Origin: Tabrizicola fusiformis
GTDB lineage: Bacteria > Pseudomonadota > Alphaproteobacteria > Rhodobacterales > Rhodobacteraceae
DNA length: 64,000 nucleotides
Assembly: GCF_013328815.1 (NCBI RefSeq)
Contig: NZ_JABUHN010000007.1
Coordinates: 186,001 to 250,000, forward strand
Direction of reading: 5' to 3'
In this document: positions 7,685 to 15,677 of the stretch, in pieces
Numbering within the stretch: position 1 is the first letter of the stretch
Layout of the letters: every line of letters begins with the position of its first letter
Position numbers and translations under genes: made by a program
Notes under the pieces: generated by a model
Databases searched by the model: none
What the model saw: the letters and a program-made list of their open reading frames with translations, nothing else
Told to the model about the DNA's origin: nothing

Positions 7685-8991
7685 CAGCGCAGCATCCGCA
7701 GGGTGCCGCTGTCGCCCCGCCAGAGCGAGTTGCGCGCGCCGCCCTCATCACCCGGGGCGCTGTCGATCTCGTCCATCTCATACAGCGCCAGAACCCCGAG
7801 ATAGTCTTCCATGATTTCAGAGGTATAGGGCAACATCAGCGCACCGCAGCGGCTGTCACGATACATCCGTTCCAGCGGCAGCGACTTCAGCATCGACTGG
7901 CCGCCACAGGTGCGGATCGCCAGCGCGGCAATCTCTTGCACGCCTTCCATGACGTTGTACTGCGCGGCATACATCCGCATCACCTCGCCCTTGGTCGGAA
8001 ATCCCTTTGCCTCGCAGAACGCCTGCCACCAGAGGGCGCGCATATTGGCCAGACGGGCATAGATCTTGCCCACGGTGATCCGCTTGGTCGCATACATCCG
8101 CCGGTCGATCGGCGGCTGCCCGGGGGTCTTGCCTTTCAGGTAGTCCACCATGAAGTCATAGGCGCCCTGCGCCACGCCCATATAGGTGGGCGACAGGGTG
8201 GCCATCATATGTGGGAAGTTCGGCAGCGTCTTGCCGAAGATGCCCGGCGGCATCAGCATGTCTTCGGCGCTGACGAACACATCCTTCAGGATCAGATCGC
8301 GCGAGTTGGTGCCGCGCATCCCCAGCGGGTCCCAGTCGCCCCGCACCGTCAGGCCCGGCGCATCCTTGTGGACGACGAACAGCACGGTGTCTTCGTGCCG
8401 GGGTTCGATGCCCTCGAAAACCTCGGTGCAGACGATGGTGTAATAGTCGCAATAGCCCGCCAGCGAGGCGAATTTCTTGAAGCCGTTGATCTTCCAGCCG
8501 CCTTCGACCTTGCGACACTGGGTCTGGTTCGGTTTTGAGGTCCAGTTCTGCCCGCCCTCGGAAATCGGTTGCGAAAAGATCGCCTGTTCCGCAATCGCCC
8601 GGCGGAACTGCCGTTCGCGCAGCGGGGCGAAGGCGGCCTTCTCTTCCGGCGTCAGGTTCGGCATTTCGAACATGAAGCGCGACCATGCCATGGATGAATT
8701 GTGCATGTTGAAGGTCAGCGCGGTCGCGCCGCAGAACTTGCCGATCTCGGCGCCCACCATGGCATATTCGCCCATGGTAAAGCCCCAGCCGCCGAATTCC
8801 TGCGGAATGCACAGGCCCAGAAAGCCTTCATCCGCCAGATCGCGGTAATTCTCCACCGGGAAAGAGGCGTCATCATCCACCGCCTTGGCCCGCTCGGCAA
8901 AGCGGGGGCCAAGGTCGTTCACCCGGCGCAGGACGGCCTGCACTTCGGGGCGGATGCGGGACAGGTCATAGTAATCGGCGATATCGCTCAT
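7684..8991 (-). CDS. Acyl-CoA dehydrogenase-fold flavoprotein, probable flavin monooxygenase
   Basis: A 435-residue protein with the full ACAD layout: N-terminal helical domain (LADEGFLGLCIPQEFGGWGFTMGEYAMV), beta-domain (AIFSQPISEGGQNWTSKPNQTQCRKVEGGWKINGFKKFASLAGYCDYY) and C-terminal helices. Where dehydrogenases carry the catalytic Glu (Y-E-G-T-x-E-I), this protein reads LPYTSEI, so Glu appears replaced by Pro. That, plus a flavin reductase in the same operon, argues for a reduced-flavin-dependent (group D-like) oxygenase instead of an acyl-CoA oxidising enzyme. The substrate is unknown; ring or N-hydroxylation before the NicX-like step would fit. Confidence 0.83.
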   Translation of the reverse strand: MSDIADYYDLSRIRPEVQAVLRRVNDLGPRFAERAKAVDDDASFPVENYRDLADEGFLGLCIPQEFGGWGFTMGEYAMVGAEIGKFCGATALTFNMHNSSMAWSRFMFEMPNLTPEEKAAFAPLRERQFRRAIAEQAIFSQPISEGGQNWTSKPNQTQCRKVEGGWKINGFKKFASLAGYCDYYTIVCTEVFEGIEPRHEDTVLFVVHKDAPGLTVRGDWDPLGMRGTNSRDLILKDVFVSAEDMLMPPGIFGKTLPNFPHMMATLSPTYMGVAQGAYDFMVDYLKGKTPGQPPIDRRMYATKRITVGKIYARLANMRALWWQAFCEAKGFPTKGEVMRMYAAQYNVMEGVQEIAALAIRTCGGQSMLKSLPLERMYRDSRCGALMLPYTSEIMEDYLGVLALYEMDEIDSAPGDEGGARNSLWRGDSGTLRMLR

Positions 8992-9015
8992 GGTCGGTCT
9001 CTTTCGGGAAAGGGG

Positions 9016-10068
9016 TCAGAGGGCCAGATCGCCCTGAAGCACGCCGTTCTGCACAACGGTGCGGCCATCCAGCGCGATGGTGCAGTTGCGCATCGGCAGG
9101 TCGAAATGGCCCAGCGTATAGCGTCCGGCATATTGGTTGGCGCCGGTGGACCACAGGAAACTGCCCGCCAGCGCGCGGAACTCGACCGCCTGCATATCGC
9201 GCTTGTCATACATCGCGGCCGAAACCCAGCGCGCGCCGGGATGCATCCCCCAGCCGACATGGCTCATGCCATAGGCGTTGCGGTCGTCCCAGGCTTCCAT
9301 GTATTCGCGGAAATGCAGCGCATCGATGCCGTCGCCCTTGATGGCGGTGACGAAGTCGTTCTCGATGGTAAAGTCGATCTGGCTGGTCAGATAGGTCTTG
9401 AACGTCAGGTTCATGTCGCCCACGCCCATCACGATCCGCCCGTTCACCGCATTCTTGCCCGGGAAGGCAAGGCAGAGGCCGCCGGGCCAATGCGCCACCG
9501 CCCCCGGTGTGGTGCCAAACCCCGCCGTGCCGCCGCAGGGCGCGCCGCGCAGGTCCACGGTCAGGTCGGTGCCAAGGGCCGAAGTCACCCGCATTTCCGA
9601 CGCTTCGCGCAGCATCTGGATGCCAAGCTGCACCTTGGGGCCATGTTCGGCCTTGGGTTCGGTCCGCTCCAGAATCTCGGGGTGTTCGTTGGTGATGACC
9701 AAGAGGCGGGTGTTGCCGGCGTCTTCGATCTCGGGCCATTCGGGGGCGTGGATCAGCCCCTCGACCGTGCAATCCACGATCACCTCGACCCGTTTCAGCG
9801 CCTCGATCACCGCGCGGTTGCCCTGCAAGGCCCAGCTTGTGCCGGTGGATTTCACCGGAACCGGCGCGCTTTGCGGTGGGGTCGGCATCTGGATCATGCA
9901 GAACTCGGCGCCCAGATCATAGGCCGCCAATTCGCAAAGCTGCACCAACACCGGGCGCGACTGCGTTTCGTGCAGGATCGCAATGGGCGTGCCCTTGCCG
10001 ATCCCGTTGAGTGCCAGAACCCGGCGGAAAGCGGCAAGCCACTTTCCCTCGATGCGCTCTTGAAGCAT
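9016..10068 (-). CDS. 2,5-dihydroxypyridine dioxygenase (NicX)-like ring-cleavage enzyme
   Basis: A 350-residue protein of the M29 aminopeptidase-related family that includes NicX, the Fe(II) enzyme opening 2,5-dihydroxypyridine to N-formylmaleamate. From memory of Pseudomonas putida NicX (also about 350 residues), the iron ligands are His265, His318 and Asp320, with His105 and His189 in the active site. All appear matched here: YGMSHVGWG, TLGHFDLPMRN, GLIHAPEW and AHWPGG. The frame is open upstream to 10191, but the ATG at 10068 has GGGAGAG just ahead and gives the family length. It is the first gene of the operon. A metallo-aminopeptidase is the alternative, but the NicX-specific matches make it less likely. 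Confidence 0.8.
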   Translation of the reverse strand: MLQERIEGKWLAAFRRVLALNGIGKGTPIAILHETQSRPVLVQLCELAAYDLGAEFCMIQMPTPPQSAPVPVKSTGTSWALQGNRAVIEALKRVEVIVDCTVEGLIHAPEWPEIEDAGNTRLLVITNEHPEILERTEPKAEHGPKVQLGIQMLREASEMRVTSALGTDLTVDLRGAPCGGTAGFGTTPGAVAHWPGGLCLAFPGKNAVNGRIVMGVGDMNLTFKTYLTSQIDFTIENDFVTAIKGDGIDALHFREYMEAWDDRNAYGMSHVGWGMHPGARWVSAAMYDKRDMQAVEFRALAGSFLWSTGANQYAGRYTLGHFDLPMRNCTIALDGRTVVQNGVLQGDLAL

Positions 10069-10123
10069 CGCTCTCCCTATCCCTGTTGCGATTCGCCTTG
10101 TGACGAATTTCTTTACTCTTGGG

Positions 10124-10170
10124 TTAAGGTTTGTCGATGAAGAGGGTTCTGTCAAATATATTTTAAGGTT
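10124..10170. promoter_or_regulatory. AT-rich operon upstream region with TTAAGGTT direct repeats
   Basis: The region upstream of the NicX-like gene is markedly AT-rich compared with its surroundings. The octamer TTAAGGTT occurs twice in the same orientation (10124-10131 and 10163-10170, 39 nt apart). On the - strand a good -35 hexamer TTGACA lies at 10155-10150, but I see no convincing -10 at the right distance. This is the most likely site of the operon promoter and TetR binding; the exact elements are uncertain. Confidence 0.35.
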
Positions 10171-10214
10171 GAAATTATCACCCGACATCAAGGGCTTGGG
10201 TGACAGACATGGAA

Positions 10215-10237
10215 AGGCCCGCCACAGGGGCGGGCCT
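10215..10237 (-). terminator. Intrinsic-type terminator of the Gfo/Idh operon
   Basis: A 9-bp perfect stem (AGGCCCGCC/GGCGGGCCT) with a 5-nt loop sits 23 nt beyond the stop of the 10260-11399 gene. Read on the - strand it is followed by a short T-tract (TTTCC). It would separate the sugar operon from the NicX-like operon promoter. Confidence 0.72.
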
Positions 10238-10259
10238 CAACAACCGAAAAACGGTGCCG

Positions 10260-11399
10260 TTACAGCGCGACCCAGGCGGCATCCTGCCGGGACGACCGCA
10301 CGCAGGCATCGACAAAACGCATCCCCTGCAAGCCCGCCTCAAGCCCCGGCAACACGTCCAGCGCCGCCGAACGGCCCCCGGCCTGCGCGGCGCGGATCGC
10401 CTCGGCGGCACCGGCATAGATGTTGGCAAAGCCTTCGAGATAGCCTTCGGGATGGCCGCCGGGGGTGCGGCTGACCGCAGCCGCCGCCGGATTGGCACCC
10501 GATCCGCCCCGGGTCAGCAGGCGCTTCGGCTGACCGAAGGGGGTGAACCACAGGTAATTCGGGTCTTCCTGCGCCCATTCCAGACCGCCCTTTTCACCGT
10601 AAACCCGCAGGCGCAGCGCGTTTTCATTGCCGGGGGCCACCTGACTGCACCACAGCATCCCCCGCGCCCCACCTTCGAACCGCAGCAACACATGGCCATT
10701 ATCATCCACCCGGCGCCCGGGAACAAAGCTTTGCAGATCGGCGGCCAGTTTCTCGACCTTCAACCCGGTCACGAAACAGGCAAGGTTATGGGCATGGGTG
10801 CCGATGTCGCCGGTAGAGCCGCCCGCGCCGCTGCGCTCGGGGTCGGTGCGCCATTCCGCCTGCTTGCTGCCCGAAGCCTCGCTCGCCTCGGTCAGCCAAT
10901 CCTGCGGATATTCCACCTGAACCACACGGATCGTGCCCAGTTGCCCCGAGGCAACCATGTCACGCGCCTGCCGGATCATCGGATAGCCGGTGTAATTATG
11001 CGTCAGGATGAACAGCGCCTTTGACGCGCCAATCGCCTCGGCCAAATCGGCGGCCTGATCCAGCGTGGCCGTCAGCGGCTTGTCACAGATCACATGGATG
11101 CCACGGGCAAGGAACGCCTTGGCAGCAGCAGCGTGAACATGGTTCGGCGTCACGATGGCGACCGCTTCGATCCCGTCGGGACGGGCGGCTTCGGCGGCAG
11201 CCATTTCGTCAAAGCTGCCATAGCAGCGGTCCGCCGCCAGCCCCAGCGCAAGGCCGCTGTCGCGCGACTTCTCGGCGGTCGAAGAGAGCGCCCCCGCCAC
11301 CAGATCGAATTGCCCGTCGATGCGGGCAGCAATGCGGTGAACCGCGCCGATGAAGGCATCCTTGCCGCCGCCGACCATTCCCAGTCTGATCTTGGCCAT
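10260..11399 (-). CDS. Gfo/Idh/MocA family oxidoreductase
   Basis: A 379-residue NAD(P)-dependent dehydrogenase of sugars or cyclitols. The Rossmann start KIRLGMVGGGKDAFIG, the family Lys motif VICDKPLTAT (about residue 104) and the catalytic-type segment GGSTGDIGTHAHNLACF (about residue 195) are present. The C-terminal half is the usual alpha/beta substrate domain. It is the last gene of a three-gene - strand operon after two xylose-isomerase-like TIM barrels. That combination is typical of inositol-like or 3-keto-sugar pathways. The likely role is oxidation of the imported sugar; the exact substrate is unknown. Confidence 0.9.
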   Translation of the reverse strand: MAKIRLGMVGGGKDAFIGAVHRIAARIDGQFDLVAGALSSTAEKSRDSGLALGLAADRCYGSFDEMAAAEAARPDGIEAVAIVTPNHVHAAAAKAFLARGIHVICDKPLTATLDQAADLAEAIGASKALFILTHNYTGYPMIRQARDMVASGQLGTIRVVQVEYPQDWLTEASEASGSKQAEWRTDPERSGAGGSTGDIGTHAHNLACFVTGLKVEKLAADLQSFVPGRRVDDNGHVLLRFEGGARGMLWCSQVAPGNENALRLRVYGEKGGLEWAQEDPNYLWFTPFGQPKRLLTRGGSGANPAAAAVSRTPGGHPEGYLEGFANIYAGAAEAIRAAQAGGRSAALDVLPGLEAGLQGMRFVDACVRSSRQDAAWVAL

Positions 11400-11401
11400 G
11401 A

Positions 11402-12454
11402 TTACAACCCCAGCAGGCGGCGGTTGGCCGCATCATCGCTGCCGCCATCGGCAAAATCGTCGAACGCTTTCTCGGTCACGCGGATGATGTGGTTGCGGAC
11501 AAACTCCGCCCCCTCACGCGCGCCATCCTCGGGGTGTTTCAGGCAGCATTCCCACTCGACCACCGCCCAGCCGTCAAAATCATTTGCCGTCAGCTTGGAG
11601 AAGATCGCACCGAAATCAACCTGCCCGTCACCCAGACTGCGGAAGCGGCCCGCGCGGTTCACCCAAGACTGGAAGCCGCCATAGACACCCTTGCGCCCGG
11701 TCGGATTGAACTCGGCATCCTTGACGTGGAACATGCGGATGCGGTCCTTGTAGATGTCAAGATTATCAATGTAGTCAAGGCATTGCAGGACGTAGTGGCT
11801 GGGATCATACAACATGCAGGCCCGCGCATGGCCGCCCACGCGGTCAAGGAACATCTCATAGCTGTCGCCGTCATGCAGATCCTCGCCGGGGTGGATCTCA
11901 TAGCAGACATCCACACCACAGTCTTCGGCATGGTCCAGAAGCGGGCGCCAGCGGCGGGCCAACTCGTCAAAGGCCAGCTCGACCAGCCCCGCCGGGCGCT
12001 GCGGCCATGGGTAGACAAAGGGCCAGGCCAGAGCGCCCGAAAAACTGGCCATCGCCGTCAACCCCATATGGCGCGAGGCGGACAGTGCCTGCTTCACCTG
12101 CTCCACCGCCCATTCCTGCCGCGCCTTGGGGTTGCCGCGCACGGAAGGCGCCGCGAAACCGTCGAACGCCTCATCATAGGCGGGATGCACGGCGACAAGC
12201 TGCCCCTGAAGATGGGTTGAAAGCTCGGTCACGGTGATGCCATTGGCGGCGGCAATACCCTTGAACTCGTCGCAGTAATCCTTGCTGGTGGCGGCCTTGG
12301 CGAGGTCGATCAGCCGGCCATCCCAGCTTGGCACCTGCACCCCGGCATAGCCGCAATCGGCAGCCCATTTGGTGATACTGTCCCATGAGTTGAACGGCGC
12401 GGCATCCCCCGCGAATTGCGCAAGGAACAGCGCGGGCCCTTTCATCGTCTTCAT
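11402..12454 (-). CDS. Sugar phosphate isomerase/epimerase family protein (xylose isomerase-like TIM barrel)
   Basis: A 350-residue member of the AP-endonuclease-2/xylose-isomerase-like barrel family. Metal-ligand segments are visible: CYEIHPGEDLHDG (Glu), CMLYDPSHYVLQ (Asp/His), MFHVKDAEF (His) and AVVEWEC (Glu). It lies 2 nt from the downstream Gfo/Idh gene. The ATG is preceded by a strong GGAGGAG. Members isomerise or epimerise keto-sugars, or act as C2-epimerases, or eliminate from 3-keto-glycosides. Which of these applies cannot be told from sequence. Confidence 0.88.
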   Translation of the reverse strand: MKTMKGPALFLAQFAGDAAPFNSWDSITKWAADCGYAGVQVPSWDGRLIDLAKAATSKDYCDEFKGIAAANGITVTELSTHLQGQLVAVHPAYDEAFDGFAAPSVRGNPKARQEWAVEQVKQALSASRHMGLTAMASFSGALAWPFVYPWPQRPAGLVELAFDELARRWRPLLDHAEDCGVDVCYEIHPGEDLHDGDSYEMFLDRVGGHARACMLYDPSHYVLQCLDYIDNLDIYKDRIRMFHVKDAEFNPTGRKGVYGGFQSWVNRAGRFRSLGDGQVDFGAIFSKLTANDFDGWAVVEWECCLKHPEDGAREGAEFVRNHIIRVTEKAFDDFADGGSDDAANRRLLGL

Positions 12455-12473
12455 TTCTGTCTCCTCCTGTCGG

Positions 12474-13331
12474 TCAAGTCAGGCCAGCCGCCGCCATCTG
12501 CGCGCGGATATGGGCATAGCCCTCACGGTATACAGCTTGCGGGCTTTCGGCAAAGTCGCGCCAGACTTTTGTTGCCGCCGCCAGATCGGGCAGGCCCCGG
12601 CCGAACGCCTCGATCGTCAGCCAGTCGTCATAGCCGATGGATTTGATCGCGGCAAAAGTCTCGGCCCAGGGGATATTGCCGCGCCCCGGCACGCCCCGGT
12701 CATTCTCGGAAATGTGGATATGCACCACATCGGCCTTGTGCGCGGTCAGCGCGGCGATGGGGTCGGTCTCCTCGATGTTGCAATGGAACGTGTCATACAT
12801 CGCGCGGATGTTCGGGTGGTCGATCCGGGCAAGCAAAGCCGAAAGATCGGCCATGGTATTGACCAAATAGCATTCGAAACGGTTCAGCGCCTCAAGCCCG
12901 ACAGTCACGCCCAAAGTGGCGGCATGGGCGCCGATGGCCTGTTGGCTGTCAATGGCGCGGGCGATTTCATCGGCGGTCGGCCCCTGCCCGGAAAACTGGC
13001 CCAACACCGAATGCAGCGGCCCCGAAACCCGGTCCGCCCCCAGTTCCGCCGTGCAATCCAGCACCCAGCGCATCCGGTCGATGCCCGCCTGCCGCACTGC
13101 CCGGTCAGGCGAGATCAGGTCCAGCGCCGGGTCACCGATGGCCGAAACCGCTGTGCGTTGCAGGTCCAGCCCGTCAAGCAGGGTGCCAAGCCGCGCATAA
13201 TCTGCCGGAGCGCCCTCAAACACCGGGATTTCCACCCCGTCAAAGCCCGTTGCCCGGATATCGGCCATCAGCGCCTCATGCCCGGCATCGACCTTGGTCG
13301 TCCAGAGAAACATGCACATTCCAAGCTTCAT
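12474..13331 (-). CDS. Sugar phosphate isomerase/epimerase, ketose 3-epimerase/hydroxypyruvate isomerase-like
   Basis: A 285-residue TIM-barrel protein beginning MKLGMCMFLWTTKVD. The four metal ligands of the D-tagatose 3-epimerase group appear in VGLEALNRFECYL (Glu), AMYDTFHCNIEE (Asp), HIHISENDRGVPG (His) and LTIEAFGRG (Glu). It is the first gene of the - strand operon and diverges from a close paralogue at 13558, with two GntR-type operator palindromes in between. It probably epimerises a free keto-sugar. The paralogous pair suggests two successive isomerisation steps or two substrates. Confidence 0.88.
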   Translation of the reverse strand: MKLGMCMFLWTTKVDAGHEALMADIRATGFDGVEIPVFEGAPADYARLGTLLDGLDLQRTAVSAIGDPALDLISPDRAVRQAGIDRMRWVLDCTAELGADRVSGPLHSVLGQFSGQGPTADEIARAIDSQQAIGAHAATLGVTVGLEALNRFECYLVNTMADLSALLARIDHPNIRAMYDTFHCNIEETDPIAALTAHKADVVHIHISENDRGVPGRGNIPWAETFAAIKSIGYDDWLTIEAFGRGLPDLAAATKVWRDFAESPQAVYREGYAHIRAQMAAAGLT

Positions 13332-13352
13332 GCGGCGCCCTCCCCTGCGTTA

Positions 13353-13367
13353 TCTGGTCTTACCAAA
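13353..13367. promoter_or_regulatory. GntR-type operator, site A
   Basis: TCTGGTCTTACCAAA contains the palindromic core TGGT-N3-ACCA and lies 22 nt upstream of the - strand isomerase start at 13331. It matches sites B, C and D in this window and fits the general GT...AC pattern of GntR/FadR-type operators. The regulator is probably the FadR-subfamily protein encoded at 15678. Confidence 0.65.
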
Positions 13368-13467
13368 AGAGACGCCGGGCGACTAGCCCCTGACAACGCT
13401 CGGCGCCGGTTTTTCTTGTTTATGGGGCTTTACGCAAATATTCCCGCCCCACCCCCTTGCGTCGGGC

Positions 13468-13496
13468 TTGACCCTCTGCGGAAATCCTCACAATCT
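13468..13496 (+). promoter_or_regulatory. Candidate promoter of the 13558 operon
   Basis: TTGACC (13468-13473) followed after 17 nt by CAATCT (13491-13496) is a plausible sigma-70 type promoter. Its -10 overlaps operator B, so a bound repressor would block RNA polymerase. The -10 is a weak match. Confidence 0.45.
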
Positions 13497-13508
13497 GGTC
13501 AAACCAGA
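13494..13508. promoter_or_regulatory. GntR-type operator, site B
   Basis: TCTGGTCAAACCAGA is a perfect 6-bp inverted repeat around a 3-nt centre, the best of four similar sites. It sits 49 nt upstream of the + strand epimerase start at 13558. Confidence 0.72.
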
Positions 13509-13557
13509 ATTACCGGGATGCCGCAGATTCTGCGACGCAAGCCCAAAGGGAGGAACC

Positions 13558-14445
13558 ATGCATCTTTCGACTCACAACTGGATGCGCGCCGAGCCGCTGG
13601 AAACCACGGTGCGCCGGATCAAGCAATACGGCTACGAATCCATCGAGATTTCGGGCGAGCCGACACAATACAACACTCGCGACACGCTCAAGCTGTTGAA
13701 AGACAACGGAATGCGCTGCTGGGGCGCCGTCACGCTGACCTTGGGGGAGCGCAATCTGGCCGCCAAGGATGAAGGTCAGCGTGCCCGTTCGGTCGATTAT
13801 GTGAAATCGGTCATCACCATGGTTTCCGAGCTTGAGGGCGAGATCGTCACCCTTGTTCCGGCCACCGTCGGCAAGGTGACCCCCGATGCCACCCCCGAGG
13901 AAGAATGGAAATGGGTGGTCGATGCCACGCGCGAATGCTTCGCCCATTCGCAAAAGAAGGGGGTCCGCATTGCGGTCGAGCCGCTGAACAGGTTCGAGAC
14001 CTATCTTTTCAACCGCTGCGCACAGGCTTTGGCGCTGGCCGATGCGGTGAGCCCGGAATGCGGCGTCTGTCTGGACGCCTATCACCTGAACATGGAAGAG
14101 ACGAACATCTATGACGCGATCCGCCTTGCCGGAAAGCGGCTGTTCGATTTCCACGTCGCCGACAACAACCGCTTTGCGGCGGGGCTGGGGCATCTGGACT
14201 GGCCCAAGATCATCGGCACCCTGAAAGAGATCGGTTATGACGGCGCGGTGACCAATGAATTCGTGGCCCCGGTGGACCGCACCCCTGCCGCGCCCTATCC
14301 CGAGATGGTGGAAAGGAACCCGGTCGATATCTCGCCCGAGCAGTTGAAGTTCATTCAGGATCACGGGTCGAGCCTGCTGACCGAAGCCTTCTATGCCGAC
14401 CAGATGCGCATCACGGCGGAAACCCTGCTGCCGCTGATCAAGTAA
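13558..14445 (+). CDS. Ketose 3-epimerase (D-psicose/D-tagatose 3-epimerase family)
   Basis: A 295-residue TIM barrel. Metal ligands are evident in VEPLNRFETY (Glu), CLDAYHLNMEE (Asp), FHVADNNRFAAG (His) and VTNEFVAP (Glu), in the order and spacing of D-tagatose 3-epimerases. The ATG follows an excellent AGGGAGGAACC ribosome site; the open frame upstream to 13468 has none. It is the first gene of a + strand operon with an enolase-superfamily enzyme, a GntR regulator and a 2-hydroxyacid dehydrogenase. It probably interconverts ketose epimers of the imported sugar. Confidence 0.88.
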   Translation: MHLSTHNWMRAEPLETTVRRIKQYGYESIEISGEPTQYNTRDTLKLLKDNGMRCWGAVTLTLGERNLAAKDEGQRARSVDYVKSVITMVSELEGEIVTLVPATVGKVTPDATPEEEWKWVVDATRECFAHSQKKGVRIAVEPLNRFETYLFNRCAQALALADAVSPECGVCLDAYHLNMEETNIYDAIRLAGKRLFDFHVADNNRFAAGLGHLDWPKIIGTLKEIGYDGAVTNEFVAPVDRTPAAPYPEMVERNPVDISPEQLKFIQDHGSSLLTEAFYADQMRITAETLLPLIK

Positions 14446-14493
14446 GCGCCGGATGGCCCTTCGGGGCCATCCCGCACCCGAAGGGAGGGGTAT

Positions 14494-15660
14494 ATGCGTA
14501 TTAAGTCGGTTCAGGCCCGCTGGGTCCAGATCCCCATCGAGGCCGCGCGCCAGCATGTCAGCGATTTCGGCCGGTTGCAGACTTTTGACGCCGCCATTCT
14601 GCGGATCGAAACGGAATGCGGCATCGTCGGCTGGGGCGAGGGGAAGAATGCGGCGGGCAGTGCCGGCGATTATGCCGCGCTGGTGCATCTGCTGAACCGT
14701 GAATTCGGGCCGCGGCTGATCGGGCGCGATGCCAGCCAGATCACCCAGATCTGGGAAGACCTGTATAACGGCAGCCGGGCTGTCGCCTCGGCAGCGCGGG
14801 GGCATCCGCTGCCAGAGCTGGCGCGGCGCGGGCTGACGCTGGCGGCGATCAGCGCCATCGACATCGCGTTGTGGGACATTCGCGGCAAATCGCTGGATCA
14901 GCCGATCTGGGCGCTTCTGGGCGGGCGCAAGACCACGCATCTGCCCGCCTATGCCTCGGGCGGCTGGGCCGATGCGGCAGGCATTGGCGATCAGTTGCAA
15001 TCCTATATCGACGAAGGCGGCTTTCGCGCGCTCAAGATGCGGGTCGGGTCGATGGACGGGCGGCCACAGGTTTCTGCAGCCCGCGTGCAGGCCGCGCGCA
15101 AAGCCATCGGCCCCGAGGTAGAGCTGATGGTGGACGCCCACGGCACCTATACCGTGGCCGAGGCCAAGCGTTTCGCCCATATGGTGGCCGATTGCGACCT
15201 TGCCTGGTTTGAAGAGCCGGTCAGCGCCGATGACCGCGCCGGTCTGGCCGAGTTCCGCGCCTTCAGCCACATTCCCGTGGCCATCGGCGAAAGCGAGTGC
15301 AGCCGCTTTGACTTTGCCGCGCTGGCCGCCGGGCGCTGCGCCGACATCTTCCAGCCCGACCCGGCCTTTTGCGGCGGCATTACCGAGGCGATGCGGATTG
15401 CCACCATCGCCTCGGCGTTCAACCTGCGGCTGGCCCCACATCTCTGGGCAGGCGCCCCCTGTTTCTTTGCAGGGTTGCATGTGCTGGCCGCCGCCCCTGC
15501 CGGTTTCATCGTCGAGTTCTCGCTGGGTGCCAATCCGATGATCCATGACCTCTCACGCGCCCCGGTGCGGGTGGTTGACGGCATGATCGCGGTGCCCGAG
15601 GCGCCGGGCCTCGGGCTTGACATCGACCCCGATATGATTGCGCGTTTCGTCAAGGACTGA
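14494..15660 (+). CDS. Mandelate racemase/muconate lactonizing enzyme family protein (enolase superfamily)
   Basis: A 388-residue enolase-superfamily enzyme with the N-terminal capping domain and barrel. Catalytic elements: LKMRVG (Lys-x-Arg on strand 2, about residue 182), LMVDAHGTY (metal Asp, about 212), WFEEPV (metal Glu), IGESE (metal Glu) and PHLWAG (His base). The HLW His and VDAHG pattern resemble the mandelate-racemase subgroup, which contains many sugar-acid dehydratases. Dehydration of an aldonic or uronic acid is the likely reaction. It starts after a GGGAGGGG site, 48 nt downstream of the epimerase. Confidence 0.87.
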   Translation: MRIKSVQARWVQIPIEAARQHVSDFGRLQTFDAAILRIETECGIVGWGEGKNAAGSAGDYAALVHLLNREFGPRLIGRDASQITQIWEDLYNGSRAVASAARGHPLPELARRGLTLAAISAIDIALWDIRGKSLDQPIWALLGGRKTTHLPAYASGGWADAAGIGDQLQSYIDEGGFRALKMRVGSMDGRPQVSAARVQAARKAIGPEVELMVDAHGTYTVAEAKRFAHMVADCDLAWFEEPVSADDRAGLAEFRAFSHIPVAIGESECSRFDFAALAAGRCADIFQPDPAFCGGITEAMRIATIASAFNLRLAPHLWAGAPCFFAGLHVLAAAPAGFIVEFSLGANPMIHDLSRAPVRVVDGMIAVPEAPGLGLDIDPDMIARFVKD

Positions 15661-15677
15661 CCCAGCCGGAGCCCCCC

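Noticed and set aside
10069-10191. N-terminal extension of the NicX-like protein to 10191
   Set aside because: It would run through the AT-rich promoter region; ATG 10068 has a ribosome site and gives the family length.
13510-15546. Long - strand open frame opposite the ketose epimerase and enolase-superfamily genes
   Set aside because: Same reason: shadow of two genes with full catalytic motifs on the + strand.
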